42,264 bases of DNA from Cryobacterium melibiosiphilum (GTDB taxonomy: Bacteria; Actinomycetota; Actinomycetes; Actinomycetales; Microbacteriaceae): NCBI RefSeq assembly GCF_003602235.1, contig NZ_QZVS01000058.1, positions 1 to 42,264 on the forward strand, written 5' to 3'. Below the pieces are notes generated by a model. It made no database searches. It was not told the origin of the DNA and saw only the letters and a program-made list of their open reading frames with translations. Below are positions 14,761-23,124 of the stretch, piece by piece; position 1 is the first letter of the stretch, and every line of letters starts with the position of its first letter. The position numbers and the translations under genes are program-made.

Positions 14761-15657
14761 ATGCATTCAGATTCACTAGACCACACGACAACAGGCACCG
14801 CCGCAGCGGACGACACGGCTGATTCCCTCGCCGTAGACGTACCTCGGAAGCATGGCCGGCCCCGCCGCCTGCTCCTCAAATCCAGCGTCGCCCTCGCGGT
14901 CGCTGGCCTCGTCATCGGCGGCGGCTTTGCCATCAACACCGAAATCGTCGCCCAGGAACGCGTAGCGGCCGTCGCCGCAGCGGATGCCGCCGCCACCGCC
15001 GCCGCCGATCGGGAGCACGAACGCCTGCTCACCAACCTGGCCAAGAACTCCGCAGCCTCGACCCTCGACAACGCCAATACCGTGCTCGCCGCCAGCGCCA
15101 GCAAGGTCGACACCAGCGCACTGACCGAGGTGACGAGTTCGCTCGCCTCGTTCGAGATGCTGCCGCTCGACGACCTGGAGTCCCTGACCGCGGAGACCGA
15201 GACGGAGACCGCGTCGGTTGAAGCCGCCGCGATCGAAGCCGACCGGATCGCCGCCGAGGTTGCCGCAGCGGAAGCGGCCGCCGCTGCCGAAGCCGCCGCG
15301 GCCGCCGCCGAGGAGGAACGCCAGCTGATGATCGCGAACGCGAACACTCCGAACGGGGCCCGCGCTGTCGCCGCCGACCTGGCGTCGTCGAAGTACGGCT
15401 GGGGCAGCGGGGAGTTCTCCTGCCTCGACAACCTCTGGCAGAAGGAATCCGGCTGGAACTATGCGGCCGTGAACTCGAGCAGTGGAGCGACCGGCATTCC
15501 GCAGGCGCTTCCCGGGAGCAAGATGGCCTCGGCCGGAAACGACTGGGCCACGAGCGCGACCACGCAGATCACCTGGGGACTCGAGTACATCAACTCCTCG
15601 CGCTACGGCACCCCGTGCGCCGCCTGGTCGCACTCGCAGGCCAACAACTGGTACTAG
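14761..15657 (+). CDS. Exported lytic-transglycosylase-like protein with Ala-rich coiled coil
   Basis: 298 residues. A cytoplasmic head of about 38 residues precedes a hydrophobic helix (about 42-60), acting as signal or anchor. A long Ala/Glu/Thr-rich helical region (about 65-200) contains a run of nearly 30 residues that are almost all Ala and Glu, predicted as coiled coil. The C-terminal 85 residues form an SLT/aggregation-promoting-factor-like domain: SGEFSCLDNLWQKESGW (Glu as the likely catalytic residue), SSGATGIPQALPGSKM, and WGLEYINSSRYGTPCAAW with two Cys that may form a disulfide. It probably cleaves peptidoglycan outside the membrane. It is a common actinobacterial type whose substrates are assumed from the fold. 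Confidence 0.88.
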   Translation: MHSDSLDHTTTGTAAADDTADSLAVDVPRKHGRPRRLLLKSSVALAVAGLVIGGGFAINTEIVAQERVAAVAAADAAATAAADREHERLLTNLAKNSAASTLDNANTVLAASASKVDTSALTEVTSSLASFEMLPLDDLESLTAETETETASVEAAAIEADRIAAEVAAAEAAAAAEAAAAAAEEERQLMIANANTPNGARAVAADLASSKYGWGSGEFSCLDNLWQKESGWNYAAVNSSSGATGIPQALPGSKMASAGNDWATSATTQITWGLEYINSSRYGTPCAAWSHSQANNWY

Positions 15658-15664
15658 CCCGGCG

Positions 15665-16375
15665 TCAGGGCATCCCCTGGGTGGTCCAGAGCACGAACCA
15701 GGACCACAGCGGGGTTGCGAAGGCCGCGTAGACCAGCACGTTCAGAACCACGGTCCCCCAGAAGGCCCGGCGAAAGCTGGCCTTCTGGGTTTTGTGGCGC
15801 AAGGTCTGCTGGGCGATGATCGCACCCGGCCAGCCGCCGAGCAGGCCCAGGGTGAGGAGGGTGCTCTCGGACACCCGCCAGCGCCCGGCCACGGCGGCCC
15901 GCTTGTCGACCGCATAGGCCACGAAACACACGACACTCATCGCGAGATAGATGCTGCCGACTCCTGCCGCGACCCAGAACGGGACCGGCCAGGCGCTGCC
16001 CGCGGTCACTGCAGCAGCGGCGAAGACCACGATCGCCAGGTAGCCGGCCGACCCGGCACGGGAGCGGCCCGCGCCGGAACGGGCGGCCGGTCGGACCCCG
16101 GGACGCGGCCCCGATCGCACGGGCACCGACCGTCGCGGCGTGCCGCTCCCGCGCCCCTCTGGCTGCAGGTCGATCGCCTGCTGTTTGCCGTCCCCGTTCA
16201 CCGTGATCGCGAAGCTGTAGACCTCGCCGAGACGGGGCCGGCCGGCGCCGTGCGGGAACGCCGAGATGTGCACGAAGGTGTGGTCGTGGCCGCGCAGCGG
16301 AGTGAGAAAGCCGAATCCGCGCGTGTCATTCCACTGCGTGAGATGACCGTCAACCCGCTTCACTGTCGCACTCAT
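15665..16375 (-). CDS. Cold-shock domain / DUF1294 fusion membrane protein
   Basis: 236 residues from the ATG at 16375; a GTG at 16381 is also in frame and neither has a clear Shine-Dalgarno sequence. Residues 1-70 form a cold-shock (OB) domain with the RNP-like motifs TRGFGFLTP and TFVHISAF. A basic Arg/Ser/Pro linker follows. The C-terminal half has four membrane helices of DUF1294 with DKRAAVAGRWRVSESTLL and LGGWPGAIIAQQTLRHKTQK. This fusion is known widely in bacteria, and the role of DUF1294 is unknown. The gene converges on the transglycosylase-like gene with a 7-bp gap. Confidence 0.88.
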   Translation of the reverse strand: MSATVKRVDGHLTQWNDTRGFGFLTPLRGHDHTFVHISAFPHGAGRPRLGEVYSFAITVNGDGKQQAIDLQPEGRGSGTPRRSVPVRSGPRPGVRPAARSGAGRSRAGSAGYLAIVVFAAAAVTAGSAWPVPFWVAAGVGSIYLAMSVVCFVAYAVDKRAAVAGRWRVSESTLLTLGLLGGWPGAIIAQQTLRHKTQKASFRRAFWGTVVLNVLVYAAFATPLWSWFVLWTTQGMP

Positions 16376-16398
16376 GCCCACATGCTAGTTGGTCGAGC

Positions 16399-17994
16399 TC
16401 AGTCGGCGGGGTGCCAGGCGGCGACGGATGCGACGGTGCCGAGCACAACGCGGCCCGCGGCATCCGTCAGCACGATCTGAAAGCCGGGGGCATCGACCGT
16501 GGTGGTGATGCGCAACACCGCGCTCGCGGTTGCGGCATCCCAGCGCAGTTCGATGCTCGACCGGTTGGGGGAGGACCAGGAGAAGTCGCCCTCGAAGGCC
16601 GGATGGGTCGACCGCAGCCGCACGAGTGCGAGTTGAGCGCGGGTGATCTCGCTGGTGAGGGCCTGCGCGACCTCGGCGGGGGAGTACGTGTGCCGGTTGA
16701 CGTCGCGGCCGTTGCCGGTCTGGGCGAAGAGGGCGGTGTCGTCGAGTCCCGCGAAAAGTCCCACGTAGTAGATCTGCGGGCGGCCGGGCAGAAAAAACTG
16801 CACCGCGCGGGCCAGCAAATAGGCGACCGGGTCGGCGCCGAGCACGCTGAAGAAGGTCGCGTTGATCTGGTGCGGCAGGCTCGCCCAGGCCGGAACGACC
16901 GACGCGACGGCCGAGTGTCCGCCGGTCAACCGCTCGGCGCGCGCAAAGATCGCCGCCATTTCGTCGTGGCTGAGCAGGTCAGGCAGGTCGGGAGGAACGG
17001 GCGTGGGTGCCGTTCCCATGAGTCGATTCATCTGTGCCAGGGCAGCCTCGAACGCCGGTCCGGGGGCCTCGGGCCTCGGCGTCACGGACGGGCCGGCGTC
17101 GATGATGCCGATCCCGTCATGGGTGTCGAGCACGGTGATCGCGTTCGTCGGCCTGACCTCGAACCACTGGGCGAGCCGGTCGACCGTTCCGGTGCCGAGC
17201 GAGTGCAGCAGCAGCGGTGCCAGGGCGAAATCCTAGACCAGGTCGGCGATCTGGGAGATCGCAATCTGTTGGGTGTGGTGGGCGTGCACCTCCACGAGCA
17301 CCTCGAGACCTTCCGCGTGGGCGAGGTTGGTGATCACCCGGGCGAAGTCCAGCGTCTGCGATGACATGAAGCTGTCGTTGTCGGCCGATTTCACGGCGTA
17401 CCCGACCGCGTCGAGCCGCACCGTGGTCACGCCATTCGCTGCCAGGGTGCGCAGCACCCGTCGCAGGTAGGCCCGGGCCGCCGGGTGCCGAACATCGAGG
17501 TCCACCTGGGTCGGCAGGAACGTCGTCCAGACCAGGTAGCGGCTGCCGTCGGCTCCCTGGAACGGAGTGAAGGGCAGCCCCGGACGAGGCCGGTAGAACG
17601 CCGTGATCTGCTCTTCCGTGGCGCCGTCGGGAAAGACGGTGTCAAAGCGCAGAAACATGCCGGCGTGCTCGGAGGCCTCGCCGTTTTCCAGCCAGTCGAG
17701 GAATTCGGCCGACGACGACGAGACGTGGTTCACCACGAGGTCCGCGGTCAGGCCGCGGGTGGCGCTGAGCGCACGCACGTCGTTCCAGGTGCCGAGACGA
17801 GGATCGACGCGGGTGTGGTCGATCGGGTCGAAGCCGGCATCCGCTCCGTCGAAAGGAACGTAGAACGGCAGCACGTGCACCCCGCCGAAGTCCCGCAGCG
17901 GCCCGTCGAGCAACACCCGCAGCGCCGAGAGGGTGCCGCCCAGGCGGTCGGCGTACACAAGCAGTTCAACAACGCCCAGTTCGACAGCGCCCAC
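16399..17994 (-). pseudogene. Sucrose phosphorylase-like GH13 gene interrupted by an in-frame amber codon
   Basis: One continuous minus-strand frame of 532 codons matches GH13 sucrose phosphorylase end to end (usual length about 490-505), except for one TAG at 17233-17235. It stands where the family has Tyr in the motif (D/W)-(L/W)-V-Y-D-F-A-L; the sequence reads IADLV-stop-DFALAPLLLH. A single C-to-G change from TAC explains it and no frameshift is needed. The nucleophile Asp (VRLDAVGY) and acid/base Glu (LVEVHAHH) lie before the stop, while the third catalytic Asp (VLDTHDGIG) lies after it, so the truncated 253-residue product should be inactive. An internal start near 17133 would give a useless fragment. 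Sequencing error or stop read-through cannot be excluded. Confidence 0.85.
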
Positions 17995-18036
17995 GGTGTC
18001 TCCTTCGTCGGCGCCAGACTACCGCCACGATCCCCC

Positions 18037-18096
18037 CGCGAGTGAGCAGTTTTTGCACTTCCCGAGCCCGGGAAGTGCACAAAGTGCTCACTCGCG
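18037..18096. terminator. Long intergenic hairpin, family B copy 1
   Basis: Arms of 28 bp (18037-18064 and 18069-18096) pair at 26 of 28 positions around a 4-nt AGCC loop; the outer arm begins CGCGAGTGAGCA. A partial third copy of CGCGAGTGAG follows at 18107-18116. It lies after the stop of the histidine phosphatase gene (18126) and ahead of the phosphorylase gene start. A second copy is at 33571-33628. Confidence 0.65.
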
Positions 18097-18125
18097 AGAA
18101 ACCGCTCGCGAGTGAGGGGGCGAGG

Positions 18126-18725
18126 TTAGAGGGCGGGGTCCATCGAGTTGAGGTGGCAGGCATCGTTCCACATCTGGATCACGTGGTTGTCGCGTTCCCA
18201 ACCCAGGGTCGACACGGTCGCGGTGCCGAGGCTGAGGTTCTTGCCGCCCTCGGCGGGCAGTCCCACCCAGCGGGCGGCGAGGATGCGCAGAAAGTGACCG
18301 TGGGCGAACACGGCGACCGGGCCATCCGCTTCTTCGCTCGCGGCGATGACCCGGTCGGCGCGGTGGCCGACCTCTTCGACCGTTTCGCCGTTCCAGATCG
18401 GATGCGTCCACACCGACCAGCCCGGAATCTTCAGCCGGATATCGTCGGTGCGGAGGCCCTCATAGACGCCGTAGTCCCACTCGAGCACGTCTTCGCTCGG
18501 CACGGCCTGGGCGCCGTAGCCGGCGCGTTCCATGGTCTCCCAGGCCCGCACGAGCGGGCTCGACCAGACGGCCGCGAACTTCTCGCCGTCGAGCATCTCG
18601 CCGAGGGCATCCGCCTGCTGGCGGCCGAGGTCGGTCAGCGGGATGTCGGTGCGCCCGGTGTGCTTGCCGCTGATGCTCCAGTCGGTCTGTCCGTGTCGCA
18701 CCAAAACGATGTTGTTCTCGGCCAT
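18126..18725 (-). CDS. Histidine phosphatase / phosphoglycerate mutase-like acid phosphatase
   Basis: 199 residues from the ATG at 18725 (AGGAAG about eight bases upstream); the frame is open to 18743 but MAENNIVLVRHGQTD is the typical beginning. The phosphohistidine motif RHGQTDW, the phosphate-pocket segment WSSPLVRAWETMERAGY and the second His in FAHGHFLRILAARWVG are all present. These cytoplasmic enzymes remove phosphate from small molecules, and the actinobacterial members are usually called acid phosphatases or mutase-like proteins without a proven substrate. The gene ends next to hairpin B, which is its probable terminator. Confidence 0.9.
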   Translation of the reverse strand: MAENNIVLVRHGQTDWSISGKHTGRTDIPLTDLGRQQADALGEMLDGEKFAAVWSSPLVRAWETMERAGYGAQAVPSEDVLEWDYGVYEGLRTDDIRLKIPGWSVWTHPIWNGETVEEVGHRADRVIAASEEADGPVAVFAHGHFLRILAARWVGLPAEGGKNLSLGTATVSTLGWERDNHVIQMWNDACHLNSMDPAL

Positions 18726-18933
18726 GGGCCTGCTTCCTGTCACACAAGTTTACGTCGCGGCCCGCGAGCGGGGGCCGGCAGGATTCAGCGCGGCGGCGAG
18801 CGGTGCCGTGACTATGCCCGGGCGGGCGAGGTTGCGGCCGCCCCGGCCGGTTCTGTGAATTCGGGCCAATGCACCCGATTTGCTCGCGCCGGGGCCCGGC
18901 AGAGCGCACACTGGCAGGAAACGGGGGAGAGGA

Positions 18934-19698
18934 ATGATCGCGAGGAGATGGCGCTACGGACCGGACCTGCCCCTGGCAGAGCGGTTTCTCACCGCCCAGA
19001 TGTGGTGGATCGGGAGCGAACTGGTGCGCCGCCATCCGCACCTGGTCATGACCATGGTCGACGTCGACGCCCTGATCGAGCCGCAGGATCTGGACGTGTG
19101 CGAACGCCGCTGGCTGTTGCTCGTGCACGACGACCACGTCCTGCAGGTGCAGTTCGACCTCGCCGATGGCATCGAATACCGGCGGAGCGGCGGCCCGCAA
19201 TCCCTCAGCTGGGCGCAGGTTTTCGCCGCGACCGGCCCCCTCGACATCGTCGCGCAGCTCGAGCAGGCGCTTCACCTCGACAGCCCCCGGCTGACTCCGG
19301 CCGCGACCCCACAGACCCTCGTCTACCGGGTCATTTCCAGCGCACTGGCGACCGGCCTCGATGATCCCCACGAGTGGTGTGCGGTGCCGGCACCGATCTC
19401 CATCGACGACGTGCCGGGCAGCCCCGGCGGTCCGCTGTTCGAAGGATTCTCCTCGACGGCGGTGCCGCGCGGGCACTATGCCCGCAGCTATCTGCTGGCC
19501 GAGCACCGTGCGCAACGCACGCTTTTTCCCCAACCCTTCTGGGCGCTTCTGCGCGACGATGAGCCGATCGCGATCTTCGATACCGCCGGCGTCGTGCACA
19601 CCGTGCTCGGGTCGACCGACCTGCTGCCTTTCTATGAGGTGTGTGGCCGTGAATTGGCTCTGATCACCGCGCGCATCCTCGGCCCGTACCTGCCGTGA
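18934..19698 (+). CDS. Hypothetical protein
   Basis: 254 residues from the ATG at 18934, preceded by GGGGAGAGGA; the frame is open to 18880 but that extension lacks a ribosome site. The protein is soluble by composition, with two halves that each mix strands and helices (LLLVHDDHVLQVQFDLADG in the first, and SYLLAEHRAQRTLFPQPFWALLRDDEPIAIFDT in the second). No signal peptide, membrane segment or known catalytic motif was found. The 208-bp upstream gap contains only promoter-like sequence. I do not recognise the family. Confidence 0.6.
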   Translation: MIARRWRYGPDLPLAERFLTAQMWWIGSELVRRHPHLVMTMVDVDALIEPQDLDVCERRWLLLVHDDHVLQVQFDLADGIEYRRSGGPQSLSWAQVFAATGPLDIVAQLEQALHLDSPRLTPAATPQTLVYRVISSALATGLDDPHEWCAVPAPISIDDVPGSPGGPLFEGFSSTAVPRGHYARSYLLAEHRAQRTLFPQPFWALLRDDEPIAIFDTAGVVHTVLGSTDLLPFYEVCGRELALITARILGPYLP

Positions 19699-19749
19699 CC
19701 GCGCGAGTCGTAGGCTGGTATCCCACCCACTGAGTCTGAGACAGGTGTC

Positions 19750-20466
19750 ATGAGGGTAATCAGCTACAACCTCCGCAAGAATCGTGCCAGCGGAGAACTC
19801 CTTGCATTGTCGGAGCGGTACGACCCCGACCTGCTGTGCCTGCAGGAATGCGACACGCTCGACCTGCCCGCCGAAGTCGGGCTGATGCACCTGGCCGATT
19901 CCACCCAGCGCAACCGGCTGGGACTGGCGATCTATTACCGCAAGGACCGCTTCGAAGCGATCAAGACGCAGTCTTTCGCGCTCAAGAAATCACTGCACGA
20001 CCTCGTGCTGACGCCCGCCCACGAGCGCCTCATCGGCACCCGGCTGATCGACACCGCCGCGCAACGGGAGATCGTCGTGGCCTCGTTTCACGCCGCCCCG
20101 CTCACGGCGCTCAACTCGCTGCGGCGCAACCAGATTCGCTCGGCGCACGAAGAGCTCCACCTGCTCGGGCCGGGATTGCCGACCCTCATGGTGGGCGACT
20201 ACAACTACCCGTACTTCCGGGCGAAGCTCGGCGACAAGGTGAACAAGAGCGGCTACGACCTCACCTTCAGCGACACCAAGACGTACACCCGTTATAAGTT
20301 CTTCAGCGGGCACTTCGACCTGGCGACCTCCGTGGGCCTGACGATCGACAACGTCGAGACGTTGCCGATCGGCCTCAGTGACCACAAGCCGATCCTGGTC
20401 ACGTCATCGTATCCGGATCAGCTCGCCGCCCACCCGAGCGTCGCGGACGCCGAGTTCACGATCTAG
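19750..20466 (+). CDS. Endonuclease/exonuclease/phosphatase (EEP) family protein
   Basis: 238 residues with the metal-dependent EEP phosphoesterase core. SYNLRKN is the first strand, LQECD carries the Mg-binding Glu, SFHAAPLTALNSLRRNQI holds the central His strand, GDYNYPYF holds the Asp-Asn pair, and the C-terminal LSDHKPIL has the catalytic Asp-His. No signal peptide is present, so it is cytoplasmic. EEP members cleave phosphodiesters in DNA, RNA, lipids or small molecules; the substrate cannot be told here. It begins 51 bp after the previous gene and may share its transcript. Confidence 0.88.
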   Translation: MRVISYNLRKNRASGELLALSERYDPDLLCLQECDTLDLPAEVGLMHLADSTQRNRLGLAIYYRKDRFEAIKTQSFALKKSLHDLVLTPAHERLIGTRLIDTAAQREIVVASFHAAPLTALNSLRRNQIRSAHEELHLLGPGLPTLMVGDYNYPYFRAKLGDKVNKSGYDLTFSDTKTYTRYKFFSGHFDLATSVGLTIDNVETLPIGLSDHKPILVTSSYPDQLAAHPSVADAEFTI

Positions 20467-20521
20467 CTTCCACCCCGGATAGTGACGCGGTGTCGGGGTC
20501 GCCGTATCCCCGAATTTCGTT

Positions 20522-20543
20522 CGCCCGCCCGCCCGCCCGCCCG
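20522..20543. repeat. CCCG tetranucleotide repeat
   Basis: About five consecutive CGCC/CCCG units lie 32-53 bp before the HAD phosphatase start. Tetranucleotide tracts can slip, and here the tract would change promoter or leader spacing, not the reading frame. No evidence of variation is available. Confidence 0.5.
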
Positions 20544-20574
20544 CATCCGCTCGCCCCTGACCGAAGGATTCCGT

Positions 20575-21273
20575 ATGACGCAGCCCGCCCCGACCGAGTC
20601 GACCGATTCAGCCGGTGAGCCGGTCCTCGACGGGCAGGTCTTCGACGCCGTGCTGTTCGACATGGACGGCACCCTCATCGACTCCACGCCGGCGGTCGTG
20701 CGGTCGTGGCTGCGCTGGGCGAGCGAGTTCGGCGTCGATCCGTCCTTCCGCGACCAGGGCCACGGGCTGCCGGCCCGCGCACTGCTCGCGTCGCTGGTCG
20801 CGGCCGAAGACGTCGAAACCTCGATCGCCCGCGTGCTCGAACTGGAACTGGCCGACACTGACGACATCGTGGTGCTGCCCGGCGCCGTGGCTCTGATGGG
20901 GTCGATTCCCGAGGCGCGGCGTGCGATCGTGACGTCCTGTGCTCGTCCGTTAGCGGATGTCCGCCTCGCCGCCACGCAGTTTCCCGCGCCGGCCGTCGTG
21001 GTCACCGTCGATGACACCCCGCGCGGCAAACCGCACCCCGAGCCCTACCTCGAGGGTGCCCGCCGCCTCGGCTTCGACCCCGCCCGCTGCCTCGTCATCG
21101 AAGATGCCCCGGCCGGCCTGGCCGCGGGCCGTGCGGCTGGCTGCGCCACGATCGGCGTCGCCGGCACCCATGCGGTCGCCGACCTCGACGCCGACTTTGT
21201 CGTGCGCAGCCTCGCCGACCTGCGCGTGACCGTGACCCCCGACGGCCTGCTGCTGCACCACCTGGTCGACTAA
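20575..21273 (+). CDS. HAD-superfamily phosphatase (2-deoxyglucose-6-P / glycerol-3-P phosphatase-like)
   Basis: 232 residues from the ATG at 20575 (GAAGGA upstream). HAD motif I is LFDMDGTLIDST with the nucleophile and acid Asp pair. Motif II is IVTSCARP, motif III is GKPHPEPYLEGA and motif IV is VIEDAPAGLAAG. A small helical cap lies between motifs I and II (about 40-100). This arrangement is that of the sugar-phosphate phosphatases such as YfbT/DOG and GPP1. The cytosolic substrate is presumably a small phosphorylated sugar or polyol. A short CCCG repeat lies in its leader. Confidence 0.88.
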   Translation: MTQPAPTESTDSAGEPVLDGQVFDAVLFDMDGTLIDSTPAVVRSWLRWASEFGVDPSFRDQGHGLPARALLASLVAAEDVETSIARVLELELADTDDIVVLPGAVALMGSIPEARRAIVTSCARPLADVRLAATQFPAPAVVVTVDDTPRGKPHPEPYLEGARRLGFDPARCLVIEDAPAGLAAGRAAGCATIGVAGTHAVADLDADFVVRSLADLRVTVTPDGLLLHHLVD

Positions 21274-21399
21274 CCCCCGCGTTCGGGGTTCCAAACCGCG
21301 GATGCGTCGGCACGCGCCGCCGAATCAACGTAACGTTGAGAGGTGTGGTGGAGCCGGCGTTTCTCGGCGAGCCGCCACGCGCACGGGAAAGGTTTTGAC

Positions 21400-22338
21400 T
21401 TGGACGACGAGTGTATCCACGGGCTCGAGGGCGAATTGTGCGCCTCCTGTTTTCCGAAAGCCGCTCCGGAGCCCGCTCTCGTCGTGAAGACACCGCGCGC
21501 CAGCCGCGCCAAGCTGTCCTCGCTGCGTGATCCCCGGCCGACCGCGCTGAGTGCGACCACCGCCGCCAAGACCGCGGCCAAGGCCACGCTGCGCGCCGCG
21601 CCGAAGACCGCCGTCGTGCGGGAGCCGCGCACGACCGCGGCCGCCCGCTCGTCGAGCGCCCGTATCGCCGCCGACAACGTCGGCGAACAGCGCATCTACC
21701 ACGTGACGCACGTGCGCAACCTCGCCGCGATCCTCGAGTCCGGCGCGCTGCTCGCCGACGCCAACGAGGACTGGGACACCCGCCCGACCATCGATATCTC
21801 CACCGTCGACACCCGGGCGGCCCGCCGCGCGGCGGTCGTCGCCGGCGACGGCAGCGCGAGCGTCGCCAGCTACGTGCCGTTCTTCCTCTCGCCGAACGCC
21901 AACATCTGGCAGGGTGTGCGCTCCAGCACCGCCGACCCGCGACTCGTGCTCGACGCGCTCGGCTCCGACGCCGGCGATTTCGTGATCCTGGTCAGCACCG
22001 TCAAGACCGTGCTCGCGGGCCGCGCTGCGGCGATCGAAGCGGATGAAGCATCCGTCACCATCACCGACGGCGATGCCGGCGGCGTCCTCACCCGCTTCGC
22101 CGCCACCGTGGCGGCGGCCGACCGGATGCTGCGCCTGCTGCGGGCCAATCCCGAATCCGACGCACTGCAGAACGCCGAGCTGCTCGTGGCCGGCGAGTTC
22201 CCGTTCGAGCTCGTCACCCTCGTCGGCGTCACCAACGACAAGGTGCGCGACATCGTCAAGCCGCTGTTCGCCGGTTCCGCCTTTCGCCCCAAGGTCGTCG
22301 TCTACCCGCCGTGGTTCCTCGCCGCTGAGGAAGCCTAA
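21400..22338 (+). CDS. DarT-like (DUF4433) protein with Cys-rich N-terminus, no adjacent DarG
   Basis: 312 residues if started at the TTG at 21400, which has GGGAAAGG upstream; an in-frame GTG lies at 21343. The N-terminus is ECIHGLEGELCASCFP (C5, C14, C17), a possible partial metal site. A basic Ala/Thr/Lys-rich linker runs to about residue 90. The C-terminal domain follows DarT DNA ADP-ribosyltransferases: IYHVTHVRNLAAILESGALL, then R142-R143, then SYVPFFLSPNANIW, and NAELLVAGEFPFELV with the Glu at the catalytic position. DarT normally acts as a toxin paired with the macrodomain antitoxin DarG. The next gene here is an unrelated, convergent MOSC gene and no macrodomain is in the window. 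Family call is good; toxicity and target are not known. Confidence 0.78.
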   Translation: MDDECIHGLEGELCASCFPKAAPEPALVVKTPRASRAKLSSLRDPRPTALSATTAAKTAAKATLRAAPKTAVVREPRTTAAARSSSARIAADNVGEQRIYHVTHVRNLAAILESGALLADANEDWDTRPTIDISTVDTRAARRAAVVAGDGSASVASYVPFFLSPNANIWQGVRSSTADPRLVLDALGSDAGDFVILVSTVKTVLAGRAAAIEADEASVTITDGDAGGVLTRFAATVAAADRMLRLLRANPESDALQNAELLVAGEFPFELVTLVGVTNDKVRDIVKPLFAGSAFRPKVVVYPPWFLAAEEA

Positions 22339-22352
22339 CCGGCAGTCGTTAG

Positions 22353-22402
22353 ACGACACCGAGCAGCTAAACGACACCGAGCAGCTAAACGACGCCGAGC
22401 GG
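22353..22402. repeat. 18-bp tandem duplication of the MOSC gene 3' end
   Basis: Two identical 18-bp units (ACGACACCGAGCAGCTAA at 22353-22370 and 22371-22388) are followed by a third, diverged unit at 22389 that is the last coding part of the MOSC gene. Read on the minus strand the array gives Leu-Gly-Val-Val-stop three times, so slippage copied the end of the gene with its stop codon. Confidence 0.8.
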
Positions 22403-22966
22403 TCGCGGCCCGCCGGCCGGCAGTTCGACGCGCACGGTGTCGCCGGGCAGCACCGTGCCGCTCGCGACCACGATGCCCATGATGCCGGCCTTGCGCACCA
22501 CCTGGCCGGCGGCATCCGTGCCGATCAGGGTCTTCATGAGGCCCTTCTGGTAGCCGTTGATGAGGCTGCAGGGGCTGCGCAACCCGGTCACCTCGACGAT
22601 CGCGCCGGCACCGAGGTGCAGCCGGGTGCCGAGCGGCAGCGTGCGCAGGCTGAGCCCGCGGGTCGTCACGTTCTCGCCGAGTTCCCCGGCGGCGACCGTG
22701 AACCCGGCTGACCGCAGGTCGTCGAAGAGCTCGGCGGGGATCAGGTGCACCTGGGTCAGGTTCGGCCGGGTCGGATCCTTTTTCAGCAGGTAGCGGTGCT
22801 GGGTGGTGGCACCGGCATGCACGTCGCCCTCGACTCCGAAACCCGCCCGTAGACGGATGCTGCCTGCCGCCGGCTTGCTGAAGCGGTGCCGGTCATCGCG
22901 GCTGACGGACACGACCGAGCCGTGCCCGACGACCGTGGCGTGCGGGGACTCGGCTGCCGGTGTCAT
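22385..22966 (-). CDS. MOSC-domain protein
   Basis: 193 residues from the ATG at 22966; the frame is open to 23065 but the residues there are low-complexity. No Shine-Dalgarno sequence is visible. The MOSC pattern is clear: VVSVSRDDRHRFSKP, GVEGDVHAG, QVHLIPAELFDDL, GELGENVTTRGL, the strand with LHLG, and LRSPCSLIN with the conserved Cys. MOSC domains bind sulfur or molybdenum cofactor and transfer or sense sulfane sulfur. Stand-alone members are mostly uncharacterised. It is divergent from dps. Its last codons and stop are duplicated twice downstream by 18-bp repeats. Confidence 0.9.
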   Translation of the reverse strand: MTPAAESPHATVVGHGSVVSVSRDDRHRFSKPAAGSIRLRAGFGVEGDVHAGATTQHRYLLKKDPTRPNLTQVHLIPAELFDDLRSAGFTVAAGELGENVTTRGLSLRTLPLGTRLHLGAGAIVEVTGLRSPCSLINGYQKGLMKTLIGTDAAGQVVRKAGIMGIVVASGTVLPGDTVRVELPAGGPRPLGVV

Positions 22967-23086
22967 GGGACGAGTCTGCCACCTCTGGCGCGGGCAAGGC
23001 TCGACCGTGTCGGTGGGCGGTGCTAGGGTCGCCTCGCACTCGGCCGGCGGGGCCGAATCGTGCACCCGTACAGCCCCTACTGTTTG

Positions 23087-23105
23087 GGCCCCACCGCACG
23101 GGGCC
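23087..23105 (+). promoter_or_regulatory. Small hairpin in the dps leader
   Basis: GGCCCC 23087-23092 pairs with GGGGCC 23100-23105 around a 7-nt loop, ending just before GAGAGGA and the dps ATG at 23125. It could protect the mRNA or affect ribosome access; it has no U-tract. Confidence 0.35.
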
Positions 23106-23124
23106 GTTCTGATGAGAGGACACC

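Noticed and set aside
17233..17235. Frameshift as the cause of the split phosphorylase gene
   Set aside because: Both halves are in the same frame and translation through the codon reads smoothly; a single base change suffices.
21343..21400. GTG at 21343 as the start of the DarT-like gene
   Set aside because: The upstream residues are unlike the family and the TTG at 21400 has a good ribosome site right before the conserved Cys-rich start.
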